From Gorsachius magnificus (lineage: Eukaryota > Chordata > Aves > Pelecaniformes > Ardeidae): a stretch of 64,000 bases of DNA. Made by a program: the position numbers and the translations under genes. This document shows, one piece after another, positions 24,095-36,600 of the stretch. The stretch spans positions 29,730,885 to 29,794,884 of the forward strand of contig CM067109.1 in assembly GCA_034008185.1 (NCBI GenBank), read 5' to 3'. The first letter of the stretch is position 1. Each line of letters begins with the position of its first letter. The notes beneath the pieces were generated by a model, which was given only the letters and a program-made list of their open reading frames with translations, searched no databases and was not told where the DNA came from.

Positions 24095-27000
24095 TCAGAA
24101 GGTATCCATCAGTTCGGTTGTTAAGCATTCAGAAGACATCTTGACCACAGATGGTGAAATGGGATGCTTGGCAGGGTGGGGGGTGAAGTGTCCAAGTACA
24201 GCTCTGATATAAACCAGGGGCCAAGATCCCTCCCCCTTCTTTGTGACACTTACATGGCCACTGATCCAGGTCAGGTAGCTGTGTGTTCAATATGCCGGCG
24301 GTAATGGAAGTCAGGGTGGAGAGAAATCTTATAATGAGGGAAAAATAATTACAGACTGACTACACATAGATGTCTTGGAAGAGTTCAAGAGTAAAAGAGA
24401 AGTAGACAGCTGATGAATTGGGTTGCTGAATGTTTGTAGAGACGATATCATGACTATGGAGTGGGGACTGGAACTGAAAATGAGAGTCTATGAAGGACAT
24501 GATACAAAACCAGGAGAGTTTAGGACTAAGGAGAGAATGTGGGTGAGGGAATCTCACTATTGGAGATGGGGAAAATAGGAGAGAATTAATGGGGGAGTCC
24601 TGGCAAATCTTTCTTATACAAGTGAGAATTTTTGAAAGAGATTCTGTTCACAACTGATAAATGTGAGGGAATACAAGTTCTGATAAAGTAGAAGAGTAGG
24701 TATCTTAAAGGTAAGATTAATCTACAGGCATTTTACTAAGAGTGGTCATATTTTTAGTGCAGTAAGATTGCAAAACCACAGGCCATACCTAGAGAAGTTA
24801 AATCAGAATGGCTACCAAGATTGTAGGGACTGGGAGTAAAATGAGTGAATTTATCTTGTGGTTAGTAACTGGAGGAATGCATGACTGAATGGAGGGAATG
24901 CTGGACAACGAAGGGAAGCTAAGCAGAAGTACATGAATTGTAGCTAACAGCATGGCCTTGTTTGTGTTTTTAAGCAAGGACCAAATGAACAGCGATGTTA
25001 ATTAGGTGGCTGCAACATGAAAGAAGCATAGAAATTGCTACCGTCTCTCCCAGTTGCCCTCACAGACAAGTCTCTTAACATGAATAACAGGCACACATTG
25101 GCTTCCTGTTCTTTTCCTGTCCTGACCTGATGCTAAGGCTCTGTGGGGTCATAGGGAATCAAAATGAATGTGATGGCTTTGGATGAAATGACAGAAAATG
25201 AGAGTGGCTGTTTGACAGGTTGGAGAGTGGCTTCGTGGCGTGAAATACTGGAGGATGGAAAAAGGGATCAAAAGTGAACTCCCAAGGAGACTGGTCAGGT
25301 CAAGGACACGACTTTTTAAGTGGATTAAGTATTTGAGGAAGGGTGAACAGGTGAGAGGGGCTGATTGAAGTGCTATTTGGAAATTGCATTATACTAGACA
25401 TGTTATCTGTTTTAGACTAATCGAGATGGTGCAATTGCAGGAAAGAAGAGAAGTTTGCTTGTGTTTTCTTCAGAGAGAGTTCTTCATTCTCCAGTATAAG
25501 GTTACTTGCAATTGTTTCAAATGAGTTGGATTTTTTTTTTTTGTCTCAGTCAAGGTGTATAACCTTCACTAGCATTAATGAGAACAGTTTGCATCAAGAA
25601 CAACCTAGCATCCTTCTCAACCTCTGCCTTTTAAATTGTAGTGCATTAGTGCTATTGAATAAAGATTTTTCTGGAAACATTATCCAACTACTGTATTGAA
25701 TTTCTGTTTCCAAGTTTAGCCTTCACGCTAGCCTTCTGAGTGCTACTGTTCTGTCCATGGAAATTTAGACTTTGGCACTACACCTGTGTATTTTGTGCCA
25801 GAGTGAGAACAAAACCATGTTGTACTCAAATCATGTGTAGTAGATTTGCGGTATTTGAAGGCGTAATTTATTTGTGCGTGGGGTTGTTCAGGGTGCTGCT
25901 CTGACTGTAGAGATGATACTGAACGAAACAAACACAAACCAAATGTTCAGTGGGCTTCAATTAGTTGCATTTCAATTACAGAGCTAATTAAATAGAACCA
26001 ACCAAGAAGGCCTTACTGGAGTTGTGGCCAGCTGATCGTGCATGTTGTGTGCGGAGTGAAACTGCTTCTCAGAAAGTGGTACACACTATGTTGAAGGGTA
26101 TGCGATACGCATGTACTTAATAGGTAATTGCTCTTATGCTGTAGTTTTCACTCAGCCATCAAAACAAGGAAGGAGCATTCATGCATGGCAATTGTCACAT
26201 CTGATCCAATAACTCTTAAGAAATACAGTATTGTAATTGCCAAGGCGTATTATGAGAGACGAGCCTTCTAAAATAACTACAGCGCTGATTTTTTTCATGT
26301 TCTGTGGCAATTTCAAAAGTAAAGGTGAGAAGGGGAAGAGAGTTGTATCTTGTCCCAGAAGAACCCTTTTACACCAGGTGATACAGTAAATCTTATTAAA
26401 GGATTATTCAGATACAATCAAAAGGTAGACCCCTCAGTGAATCTCAGATACATGTCAATGTTTAATAAGGGTAAACAAATAGAATAGAGTGGCCTAAGAT
26501 TCTTAGATCAGCAATCAGCAAACTGGCCACACTAATGGTTGTTACTGGATAATTCTGGAATTATCTTGGGAAGAATTGGTCACTGCAAATGCACTTACCT
26601 GCAAGCAGTATGTGTCATGCATGGTTTAGAGGTACAGAAAGCAGCAATTGATCAGAATGCACTGAGATTGAGCGGAAGCCCAGGCCAGTGTCTCTGTTTT
26701 TGGCAGAATGTGTTTGGTGGATGTTGTTTCTGAAAGCCTCGGTGGCAGTTGGGTTCGCCCAGCTTCTTGTTTCCCCCTTCTTGTGTGTATCATAGTATGC
26801 ATGGAGGCATCCACTGAGACCGTGTCCTCTAGGCCTGAGAAATGCACACCTATAGGTTCAAGGATTCCTCCTCCCATTCCCATCCCGACACCCTCCCTGA
26901 CTGTAGAGACCAAAAAAGAAGGTGGGCATGTGGCTGAGGGGAAGGGAGCATCGCTGTCCTGGGCAAGGAACTGAGTTGGGCAGAGGGAGAATGAAGTCAG

Positions 27001-28479
27001 CTGCCAAACAGAAGCAGAGGGGGATTGAGTCCAACAGGCACCTCTCTTTCTCCTACCGGATCACAGGGTGCTCTGTTCCTTTCCTGGCAATGCAAAATTG
27101 GCATACTCGAGGATTTTCCTGTGTTTTCTTTGAAGCCTGCCTTTGGCATAAGCCAATGGGAAAATGTACTGCGGCTTCAACCAAGTTCTTAGTACCCCGC
27201 TACTGTGCTAGATCACTTGCTTGTATTTGAAAACACTGAAACTGCCTTGAGACAATTGGTCAGGTCTATCTGGGAATTTAATTTTGTGATGTAATGTTTT
27301 CATTCGTTTAGCAAATGGACTCAGAGGAATGCTAGATAAAACGACATTTCACAGGGGAACAAGTTCTACATCTTCAGGTATTCAGAATATGTTCTCGATG
27401 CTGCTGAGTATTTAAAAAATGTGATGTAATAATAGCAACTATTTTAGAAGAATGATGACATTTAGTCTTAGCTAGCCCTCCACAATAAAGAAATGCCTGC
27501 AAAGTTTATACGGACATCAAAGCAAGCAGTGCCAGTACTTAATGAGTTAGTTAAAAGTAACAGTTGATGCTTTCCAACTGAGAAATGCATAATCCTGTAC
27601 CACTCAGTGCAAGCATGCAGAGGCTGCAATGGGAGTCAGCCGGGGTTAAAGTAAAATCATTTTTCATCAGGGTTTGGTTTAACTGTTTCATTGCTTTGCA
27701 CATGCATTACAATTATAACATTTGAAATAAACTTTGTTCTGAAAGTAGCTGCATGTATCTGCCATGTTCTCATGCGCATCTGAGACTGTGAATTCTGCTG
27801 TTGTTTTTCAGTCAGTCTCTCTGTGTCTTTCCACCATGTTACTGTTCGGGAAAGAGGCAGGAAAAAATCCTGTGCCACATATGGGTACAGCATGGAGTGG
27901 ATCTAGTTCAGATCCTCAAGCATCCTGCACCATGATGCTTGGGATGTGTCTGTAGTGCTCTGGTCTGTCTGCTGTCTGCTCTGCCAGGAATGGACAACAA
28001 CGGTGTCAACAACCAAAAAAAACCTTGACCCAGCTGAAAATAGGAGTGTGGGTGAAGGTGGTTAGTGTGGAGGGAAAGGAGCTGGGGAAGGGGTGAAGCT
28101 TGGTGAGGAAAGCAAATCAAAAATTTTAATTTCTGAATGCCTGTTTGTAGTCAGCTGGGACATGCTGAAGCAGTGATTAATATGGCCTTTCCTTTAGAAA
28201 AGGAAAACCTTAGAATGAGGTTCTTAAGTAATTCTGAGACTCACCCCTGTGTTGGTGAACCTGTGATACACGTGACGGAACTGGACAAGGATCAGAGCAG
28301 ATTCTAAGCAGATTGTAAGAGGGAATGTAAAAGTCGGGAAGGATAGTGATGCAAAATACAAAACTGTTGTCACCCTCCCACTAGTGACAGCATAGCTTGG
28401 AAAAGCTGAGACATTTTTGAATGTACCGTGCCAGCTGGGGGAGTTTTTGAACCGAAGTTGTTGTTTTTTCCCTGATGGG
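24095..28479. other. MCC long-isoform intron upstream of the CpG island
   Basis: No exon, RNA gene or recognisable transposon. The section 24300-25400 is purine-rich on the + strand without a repeat unit. Frames at 26626-27230 overlap on both strands and show no family signature. An E-box CACGTG occurs near 28269, not obviously meaningful. Confidence 0.5.
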
Positions 28480-28825
28480 TGAGGCACGAGGTGACTCGTT
28501 ACGGCAGCGCCTTCGTCCCTGGGTAGGAGCCGCAGCTGACCCCGCTGTAACGCGCGGGCGGTCCGCGCTCACCGCCGCCGCGGGTGCCGTGCTCGGTGCC
28601 GCCGTCTGCCGGCGGGGGGGGACCCCGCCTCCCCCGGGCGTCCGACCCCCGGGAGGGGGTGCGGGTGCCGGGGCCGCCGGGGAACGCAGCCGTCCTGCCG
28701 GCAGGGCGCAGTGCAGCCCCGTCCCGGCGCCCGCCGGGCGGCAGCGGGGAGCGGGACCGGGGAACAAAGCGGGTGCGTACGGGGGCTGCGGAGGGAAGGA
28801 GGCGGCACCGGAGGCGGAGGTGGGG
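28480..28825. promoter_or_regulatory. CpG island, probable internal MCC promoter region
   Basis: Abrupt change from AT-rich intron to very GC-rich DNA with dense CpG. For example, 10 CpGs fall in the 60 bases 28561-28620, whereas flanking lines have none or one. CCCCGCCTCCCCC-type GC boxes occur at 28622-28636. It lies about 1.8 kb upstream of the short-isoform start codon and inside the long-isoform intron, so the simplest reading is the alternative promoter of short MCC. It may act directly, through an upstream non-coding exon spliced to the leader, or produce an antisense or non-coding transcript. Frames of 126-212 residues here on both strands come from the low stop-codon content and are rejected as genes. 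Confidence 0.75.
28651..28673 (+). promoter_or_regulatory. Canonical G-quadruplex motif in the CpG island
   Basis: Four G runs of 3, 5, 3 and 4 (28651-28653, 28655-28659, 28663-28665, 28670-28673) are separated by loops of 1, 3 and 4 bases, fitting G3+N1-7. Folding is predicted by the motif only. Confidence 0.7.
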
Positions 28826-29988
28826 CAGGGAGGGTGCTCTCAGGGAGGATGGTGAGGGAGAATGCAGGCAACGCGAGGTGGGCCTGAAAAGGGGGGGGAG
28901 GGGGGAGAGGGGGCTCCCCAAATACCGGCTGCTGGAAAGCAAGCTGGAGAATGGGAAAAATGCAGAAAAGAGAAAGGAAAGGCTGGAAAACAGACCTGGA
29001 GGATGAAAGTAAAAAAACCAAAAAAAGGCTTGCGGAGAGATTGTGGCATTCCCCTTACCCCCCCGAGCCGGAGGGGAGTTGCATGATGCTGGGCACGGAG
29101 GAACGACGGGGACCCAGAAAGTGCCTTTTAGCATCACGGCTTTATCTCAGTTCTTGTTCTTGACACAGTTTATCATCATGTGGATGAGTTATCCCTGTGC
29201 CTGCATACTGATATTAGTCTGCGATTAACAGAGGAGGAAAAAAAAAAAAAGAGATTATTTTCAAAATGTTGCTCTTGGAGAGCTTTGTTTCCCCTGGAAA
29301 TGTTTTTGCCAGGGTGCAAGAAATGTGCCATAGCTTGTATAGCATTTATTCCTGTTTCTCATGTTTTATTTTGTTGTTTGGGTTTTGTTTGTTTGTTTTC
29401 TGAACTCATTGGACACTTTAATAAACACATTGTAAATTTCAGTTGCAGAGTGTGGTATTTCCTACTTCTAACTCCAAAAGTACCTCATAATCCAGCATCA
29501 CAAAGCATGTGAGGCTGTCACTGTATTTTAGGGGATGGAGGGAAAAGGAGAGGAGGTTGTCAGTTCTTGCAATGGGTGCACCGTGTCCACAAATCTAGCT
29601 TGTTGAGGATTTTTCTAGATTATTAGTTGAATGTTGAAAGCAAATGCTTTTTTCTCCCTTCCTTCCAGTAGCGTCTCCCCGAAGTCTTTGTAAAATGTCA
29701 GGGTGTTACGTAAAATCTGCAGCTTTGTAATGGTGCTTTTGGGCTTACCATGACCTTTTGAAATCATTACAACCCCCACCCCCTAAAGCTCCCCAACTTT
29801 CCTTACTTAATTGCACATGGGAATAGGGAAATCGGAATCCAATTTATTGTTATCCAGGTGGCATTTCCTGTTACTGAGCTTTAGAGTTTTGTGTGTAGTA
29901 ATTAGTATGCAGAAAGCTGGAAAGATGCCTGTAATTCCAAAATGAACTCTCTGTAGCTCTCTCCCTCCCACTTGCACTCTCCTTTTAG
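28826..29988. other. Transition region between CpG island and short-MCC leader
   Basis: Purine-rich on the + strand to about 29040, including a second G-run cluster at 28891-28913, then AT-rich with A12 near 29240. A possible donor-like GGTGAG occurs at about 28850. A long pyrimidine stretch ends in CCTTTTAG at 29981-29988, a usable splice acceptor. These would allow an island-derived non-coding exon to splice to the leader, but no transcript evidence is available. Frames on the minus strand here (28499-29137) are compositional artefacts. Confidence 0.4.
28891..28913 (+). promoter_or_regulatory. Second G-run cluster with quadruplex potential
   Basis: G8, G6 and G5 runs separated by single or triple bases downstream of the CpG island. 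The G8 run can supply two G-tracts, so four tracts are available. On the minus strand it reads as a C-rich tract. Confidence 0.55.
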
Positions 29989-30614
29989 TACCGCCCCTTC
30001 CATGCACCCTTTAGCCAGCAGCAAGACAGCTGTGTTTGATCATAAAGCACTTAAACTCCAGGCTCACTGGCAGGGGAAACTTTAGCGTGAAGTGCAGCGT
30101 TGGCTTGTCTCAGGAAGGGGAGCTTTCTTCTCTTTTCCGTTCTCCCTCCCCAAACGCTGGAGACTGCAGCAGCACTCTCCTCTTAATTTCTCTGTGAACT
30201 TGCATGAAGCTCACCAAATTTTTCCAAGTACCTTAAGCGGCTTTGGGAGATGCCCTTAAACAGAGTTGTGGAAAAGAGCAGCATAAAACAGACAGCAGAG
30301 ATGAAGCACGACTTGCAGATGGACTAAGAAAGACCTGGGATCCTGGCAAGCGGTTTCTTCCCGGAATTCTCTGAGCACTTTGCAGTATTAACAAGTCTCT
30401 CACAGCAATGGATCGCCTGTGAAGTCAAAACCGGTTCGACTCTTTTAGAAGATCTTGCATCATTAATTTAAACTATCATTGTGGAGTAAAAATGGCTGTC
30501 TAGAGCGAAATGTGTAAGACGGAAAAATTTTGGAGGAGAAAATACTGAATCAGTTGAACAAACCTTCAAAGCATTAAAATCTGCAGAAATCATCAAGCCC
30601 CGAGAAGTCTAATC
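29989..30614 (+). promoter_or_regulatory. MCC: Probable 5' leader/proximal promoter of short MCC, uORF-rich
   Basis: Sequence upstream of the short-isoform start codon. A GC box CCGCCCC lies at 29991-29997, directly after the acceptor-like CCTTTTAG. A weak TATA-like CATAAAG at 30041-30047 could instead mark a start near 30070. The true transcript start is unresolved. If transcribed, the leader holds uORFs at 30002-30085 (27 codons plus stop), 30204-30236, 30250-30327 (25 plus stop), 30408-30422 (4 plus stop), 30492-30503 (3 plus stop) and 30510-30548 (12 plus stop). All end before the main ATG. An in-frame TGA at 30555-30557 shows the main frame cannot extend upstream within this exon. Confidence 0.5.
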
Positions 30615-30671
30615 ATGAATTCTGGAGTTGCTATGAAATATGGAAATGACTCCCCTGCAGAGCTGAGTGAG
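30615..30671 (+). CDS. MCC: MCC short-isoform first coding exon (19 codons)
   Basis: ATG at 30615 opens a 19-codon frame beginning MNSGVAMKYGND and ending AELSE, followed at once by a GTAAGC donor at 30672. From memory the human short MCC protein (829 residues) begins with the same 19 residues apart from Ser where this has Pro at position 14. Exit phase is 0, agreeing with the next exon starting LHSAALASL, and with the exit phase of the long-isoform exon at 12664-12875, so both feed the same downstream exon. This start is chosen because of that match, an A at -3, and an in-frame stop at 30555. The protein is a coiled-coil scaffold with a C-terminal PDZ-binding tail, described as a negative regulator of cell-cycle progression and Wnt/beta-catenin signalling. 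The short form lacks the EF-hand N-terminus. The next exon is not in this window, so the following intron exceeds 33 kb. Confidence 0.93.
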
Positions 30672-33600
30672 GTAAGCAGTTTCAGTGCCCTTCTTTATGC
30701 TTTAAAAAGAAACACTCCCCTTTTGGGCTTTCAGTCTGCAAGCAATGCAATTAAAAATTAATAGAATGTGTATCTTGCTGTAACTTGGTGTGCCAGTCAG
30801 GAAATGACCCGAACTTTTTTGCTGCTTTACTCTGTATAAGTGGCGAAAAGCAAATGATTGTAACCATGTAGAGACATTTTTCCTGTTATCCTGCAGCAGA
30901 GATTCCCTTGCCTCCCAAGAGCTGTGTTTATACCCAACGTTCATCTTTGCAGTAGGCGAAACACGGAGATCTCAGTTGAGATTAAGCAGATGGTGACTAG
31001 TTTAGGAGGCAAATGGGGTGAGTGGGAGATGACAAATATTTATTGGTAAGACAACAACACTGGCAGAAGTTGTGTTTGCTTATATTTAGCCAAGGTGATG
31101 TTGTTTCTTTAGGTTAGATGAATTAGGTTACTTTCCTGCCTTGCCTAAAAGAAAACAAGCCATGGGAAACTTTCTGCTTTTTCACTGGAAACCGTAGTAA
31201 GCTGTTATTTCTTACAGTTGTGAGTACGTCTGGCTCTTGTATAGCATGATTATGTGTGTGTTTTTAATAAATTTGAAATTAAAGCCATATCAGATGTTAT
31301 GCAAATGCTTAATAAATATTTTAGAAGTGGTATATTTTAGCAGTTACTGAAATGTCTTAGATATGTCATCCTTTTGGACTTTACTGAGAACTGCTAATTT
31401 AGTTATGCTATGAAATCCCAAGCATTTGATTAAGGTCATTTTGTAGAAAATTGAATCTGCAGTCTGTATTGTCCCAGTTTAACTGAAATGCTTCTCCTTC
31501 TCTTTTGCCTGTTTCTTTGATACACCTTTTACTGTAACATATCCTTTGTTTACTTATATGTTTAGGGTTTTAGGAATATTAGATAGGATATGCTTGACAG
31601 AATGAGAAATTAACAATTTCTGGAGTTAAGTATATAGAGAAAGGAGAGACTGAGGTATAGAATGGAAATAAATCAGTAAGCTATAGTGCGGGGGACGACA
31701 GTGTAGGGGGAAGCAGAGTAAACGTGTGAGACCTAGGCAAGTGCAGTACCCTGCCGTGCAAGAAGAACAGTAGGTTTGTGGCTGGGCAGTTCTTGTGAAA
31801 CCAATTCCATATACGTTTCTTCTTTAAGTACAAAAGAGTTCAATTTCATTAATTCTGTGTTACTTTTTCAAACTTTTGCTTAGAAATTGTGTGTTGACAA
31901 TGCAGCATAAATGGCGTTTATAAACTCAGCGTAAAAGCCCGGGTTGCTTTTGGTAGGAGACTACCACAGTGTTTCTGGCTACAGTTGTATTGATGGCCTG
32001 CTGATCACTGCTTTCTATCCCCTCAACATTTAATTTTCAAGACTGCGCAGGATTGCATAAAACAGAGAGTGTTGCAAAGATTTGATACTTGGGTTGTTAT
32101 TTGGAGCAGGCAGTATTTACTGGTAGCACTTCTACCTTGAAATATTACCTATTCAAGTTCACTTCACACATCCACAAAGTGAGACTATTGTTGCAAGAAA
32201 TACCATTTCCTTCTGATATTTTAACGTGGGAAATACTGAAAGAAGTTTGTGACTGTGCACTGTGCAACACTGTTGTTGGGTTTTCTTGTTTGTTTTTTTC
32301 AAGAAGCTTGCTTTAATACTTAATTTACACTTGTACTCTGGCACTATAGGTGAGTTAGAAATAGGCCCCTTTCTGACTGCAGACATACCAGGGAAGGTCT
32401 TAACACTCTAACTTTACTGAGCTGCTGATCATAATTTCTTTGCTGCTAGTCTTCATCTTTGCAATTGGAGCTGCTCGTGTGAGTGTGCTTTAGCCTGTGT
32501 CACTCTAAGGACTGGGTCAGCTTCAGCAGTGGTCTTGGATAAAACAGTGTGTTTTGAGTGAAACATGGAGGCCTTACAGAAGCATCGTATTCCACCTCCC
32601 ATAGGGGAGAAGATGGGTAAGTACTCTAAGATGCAGTTAGTTGCTCATTTCTAACCTTTAATTACTCAACAAACTCCCTATAATTTGTGTGCTCATGTTA
32701 GGCCTTTTCCTGTTGGTGGCTTGTACTCTTTTGCTTGTTGTAACTGAAGATAGAAGGTCTTGGGAAAAGGCTGTACATATGGTTTATATATCTGTGTTTC
32801 TCACCTCTTTGTCATGGTCTCCCCCTTTTCCTTTATTTTTGGCTATATCTTCTGTATGCCGTGTTTAATTTTGATCAGTGAAAGACAGTAGCATTGTGTT
32901 CATTTAAACAATGGAAAAATTTGGAACTAGCTACAATAGGAATTCGATTAAATGACTGCTGTCTTAGTGTGTTTTTGCCTGCACCTCTACCTCTACAGTC
33001 AGCTCAAATTTTCACATTCCAGTGGGCTGCTACCGGTGTATATGTCTGAATGGCAAATATGATAACACACCAAGAAAGACTATGATTTACATGATGCACA
33101 GTGGGCTTTAGCGTAGGTGCCTTGATCTCTTTATCTCAGTACATAGACCTCTAGGCATGAAACTACTGTTATTAAAATAAACAGGAAGCTACAAAGCCCT
33201 GAAGATATAATAATGCATTCTTGAATGGATGCATTGGGTAAAATAGAAAATCAAATTACTGCAACTTGTTCCATTTGTATTGAAACTTTCTACTTGAGAT
33301 TTACGTCCCTCTTTGGGAAATGGGCAAAAATTAAGGCATATCTTTTTTTCAAGACACAGTGTGATTGCAGAAACTTGTGCGTGGTTGATGTTTGCTGTTC
33401 CTGAACTCTTGTCCCAGAGATCTTGGTAGTCTTTATTTACTCCCCTTGCCCCCGTCCAAAGGTCATGAAGAAAGCAGAAAAAAAAATCCAATTTCTGTTA
33501 TAGGTCAGTCAGACTTGTGCAAAACTCACGCTCTGTGGTTCCCTAGCTCCAGACTTCAAGCTGTTGTTTATTGATATATGTATCAGTACACATTACCCCA

Positions 33601-36600
33601 TGTCTTCTGCTTTTGTCTCCCTTCAACCTTCTCTTTCTCCTGTCCAAAGAAAGAAAGATGAGCCAGTTTGCTATTTGCATGGTAGATTCAGTGTGTTGTA
33701 ACAGCATAGAGAGATAGAAAAAACATTGTTCTTGCATAGCAGGGTTTGCTTGGTGGTGGTGTTAGGCTTGGGGTTTTTTTTAATATATGATACATTAAAA
33801 GGGGCAAATCTAAAAAAAATCTAGACTTTGTAGATGACTGTCGCTGTACTCCATGAGAACTTACGACAGCCTTTGGTACCTTTGTAAATTAGTAACAGCC
33901 TCCAACCAAGCTCACTTCTACTATTACAAAATGGGCCTTGACCTGTCAATATTGTGGCTTAACGTGATTTGCAGAGTTTGCTTTTTAAGGCTTGATCAAG
34001 GAAGGATGTGATTTGTATGCAATACATGACACCCAAATTAGGTAAGTGCTGTTTGGATCCCTTCAATTTTTTAGTCATACAATGTTGTAAACCTTTAATG
34101 TAATCACAAGGAATATTTTTAAAGCCAACATCATGAACATTACTGAAAACATGTACAGGTAAACAGTTTGGTGCATAGAAACTGCAATTGCAGGCTGTTT
34201 TTACATAGTTAAAAATAAAAAATTATATCAGAATTTATATGCTTTCTACATATTCATTCTGTTTTTCTGCAGAAAGAGGTCTTGACCTAGAAGGAGATGG
34301 ATTGTCTAATCCATATTTTCTTCTTCTTCAAAGATGCTGCCTTTGACTTGGCAATTCCCTGAGCCTTGGATGGCTTTAAGCCCCAGCATTCTGGGGAGGT
34401 GTCAGTGCATACTAGCTTTGTTCTTATCCACTCCCTTGGCCATCCACTGTTGAGGTGGTGTGCTGGAGGCAGGGAGGTCTGTGGTCTGACCTAGTATACC
34501 TGTTGGGCTAAACGTGGTCAGCAGCCATGCTCATGCCTAATTGTGGGACAGTTTAAATTAGTGCTGTAGAAACATGAAGGAAATACAAGTACTGAGCTTA
34601 ATGATATTTTTCTCAGTACTTAAGGGCTAAATTACGTCCTTGGATTAAGAGCCAAATTATGTTCTCAGATATAATTTTCATTAAAGTGAGCCTTGCATAT
34701 TTGCTGATGGTAAGACTATGCCTAAGAGATTTTGCTGTGGGATAAGGGCCGGTATTATAGTATTACAATACATTCAGCACTTCAGATGCAGCTGATTTGT
34801 ATAATGTGGTTGTTTATTGTATTCTTTTAGCACTTGCTGTGTAAGTTGATGCTGTATAACTTCTAAAAAGGATACATTCTTTCCTGCATAGCAAAATTAG
34901 AAGATACCGTGCTGCTTTAGGTACGTACTTTATACCTTCTACTTCTTTCTTTGTGCTTGGAAGTCAAATGTTTAGGGTATGAATGTTGTGGCTTGAAGCA
35001 TTAGATACAGCTACATATTCTTTAACCCTTTACATTGACTGGAATAAACAGATAGGCTATTTGTCTTGGAAAGATGAGTAACTTGTTTGTTTTAATAATG
35101 GGGTATTTAAAATTTGGGGGAGGGGAAGGGAAGATAGGATTCAAAGTTTGTGTTACTGTAGGAAGCAGAATAGTGAGTTCATAAGAAGGGTTTCAGCAAA
35201 ATCTTCTATGTAATACCAGCTGTGAAGAAATAAAGAGAGCACCAAGTTTGAAAGGCTTAAACTGTGACTTAAATAATTTTACGGTAGGACAATATTGCAC
35301 TTTCTTTCAAGGTTTGTGTTCCACTGCTGCTAAACTCAGAAATTACATTTTGAGGAAAAATGATGTAGAATAATAATTACAGAAAGAAAAGGGGCTGCGT
35401 GGCTTGAAGCTGTGTACCTGAGGCCAGTGATTAAGTCTGATGGGAGCTGCTGGGTGAGGTGGGTAACCAGCAGAAGAGCAGGATGTTGGGCCAAGCCTGA
35501 CTGGCAAAGTTCAACAGTGGCAATCCCCCCCCCCCGAGGTACTTTCCCATGTGTGTCTCTGTTCTTTTAGAACAAGCGTCAGCCTGTGCTTGTGCTGTAC
35601 ATACTTGTGAGGAAATAGCACTGGTGGAATGGGGAACAGGTTTTGTATGTGTTCAAGGACAGGATTAAACCTCAAACAATCTCTGTTTTATCTTCCTGGG
35701 TTTGATAGTCTTCTCATTAAGACAGTCAGTGAGTAAATGTCACCCTAATATTGCATCTGCTTCCCGAATGGTCTGTGGCCATGCAGCAAGCATGCCAGTA
35801 TACTTCCAGTGCTTCTTGTGAGCAGGTGAACACCATTTCCTATTGCAATTCCACCTCTGCTACTGGACATGGCCTTGGCCGTCAGTGTCAAAGGTGTATG
35901 CAACCTGTAATGTAGAAGAGTGTACTGGGTCTTGCCACCAGAGTTGGTATATGTTTTCTCCAGTCAGAAGATGTTTTAGCGAGTGTGATAAATCCTTACT
36001 GTTAATCCTTTAAAATATTGCAGCTCTGCAACAGAACAGAGAGGAATGTGGTTATCAGATACTAAACGTGGCATACTTTTAAATTATTTTAACCTTGAAG
36101 AAGTTGCATAACTGATTTCCTTGGTAACAGTAGACAAACCAAAAAGGTGAACAATGTTTGTGAACTGCTAAAGTCTTAGAAAAGTGAGCACAGCAACCCA
36201 CAGTATGCTTAGATCAAAGTATCTTAAGGAGAAAATTTTTTAAAACGGGTTCTAGTGGCGATCTGGATAAGACTTTCATCTGGTGGTAGCAATAACACCT
36301 GTAGTCTTAGAAGGGTGTTCTCAGCTTTATTGCTTCAGACGTGCTGAGGTAGAGTTGGCAGATCTTCTTTGGGTTCACTCTTCTCTTTCCTGGTTCAAAT
36401 GGGCTTTGTAAAGTGCTAGTCAACCTTGCAAACCTGGCATTTTCCCATACTGTTGTCTTGGGGTGTGTTAAGATAGTAAATGTGAAATGTAATTACAGAA
36501 TTTAAGGAGTTACTGCGTGTCTCAGTTACACTGATGTCTCTTTCCTATTTGAAAGAAAAGATTTCAGTGGGAATCTTTAATGGACGTGCCCCTGGATAAT

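Noticed and set aside
23945..24212. Frames of 82 and 60 residues rich in Tyr, Cys, Val and Ile
   Set aside because: They are translations of the TG/TA microsatellite.
28475..29137. Long overlapping frames on both strands (up to 212 residues) in the CpG island
   Set aside because: Low stop-codon density in GC-rich DNA produces frames in several phases at once. The products are Pro/Arg/Gly-rich without domains.
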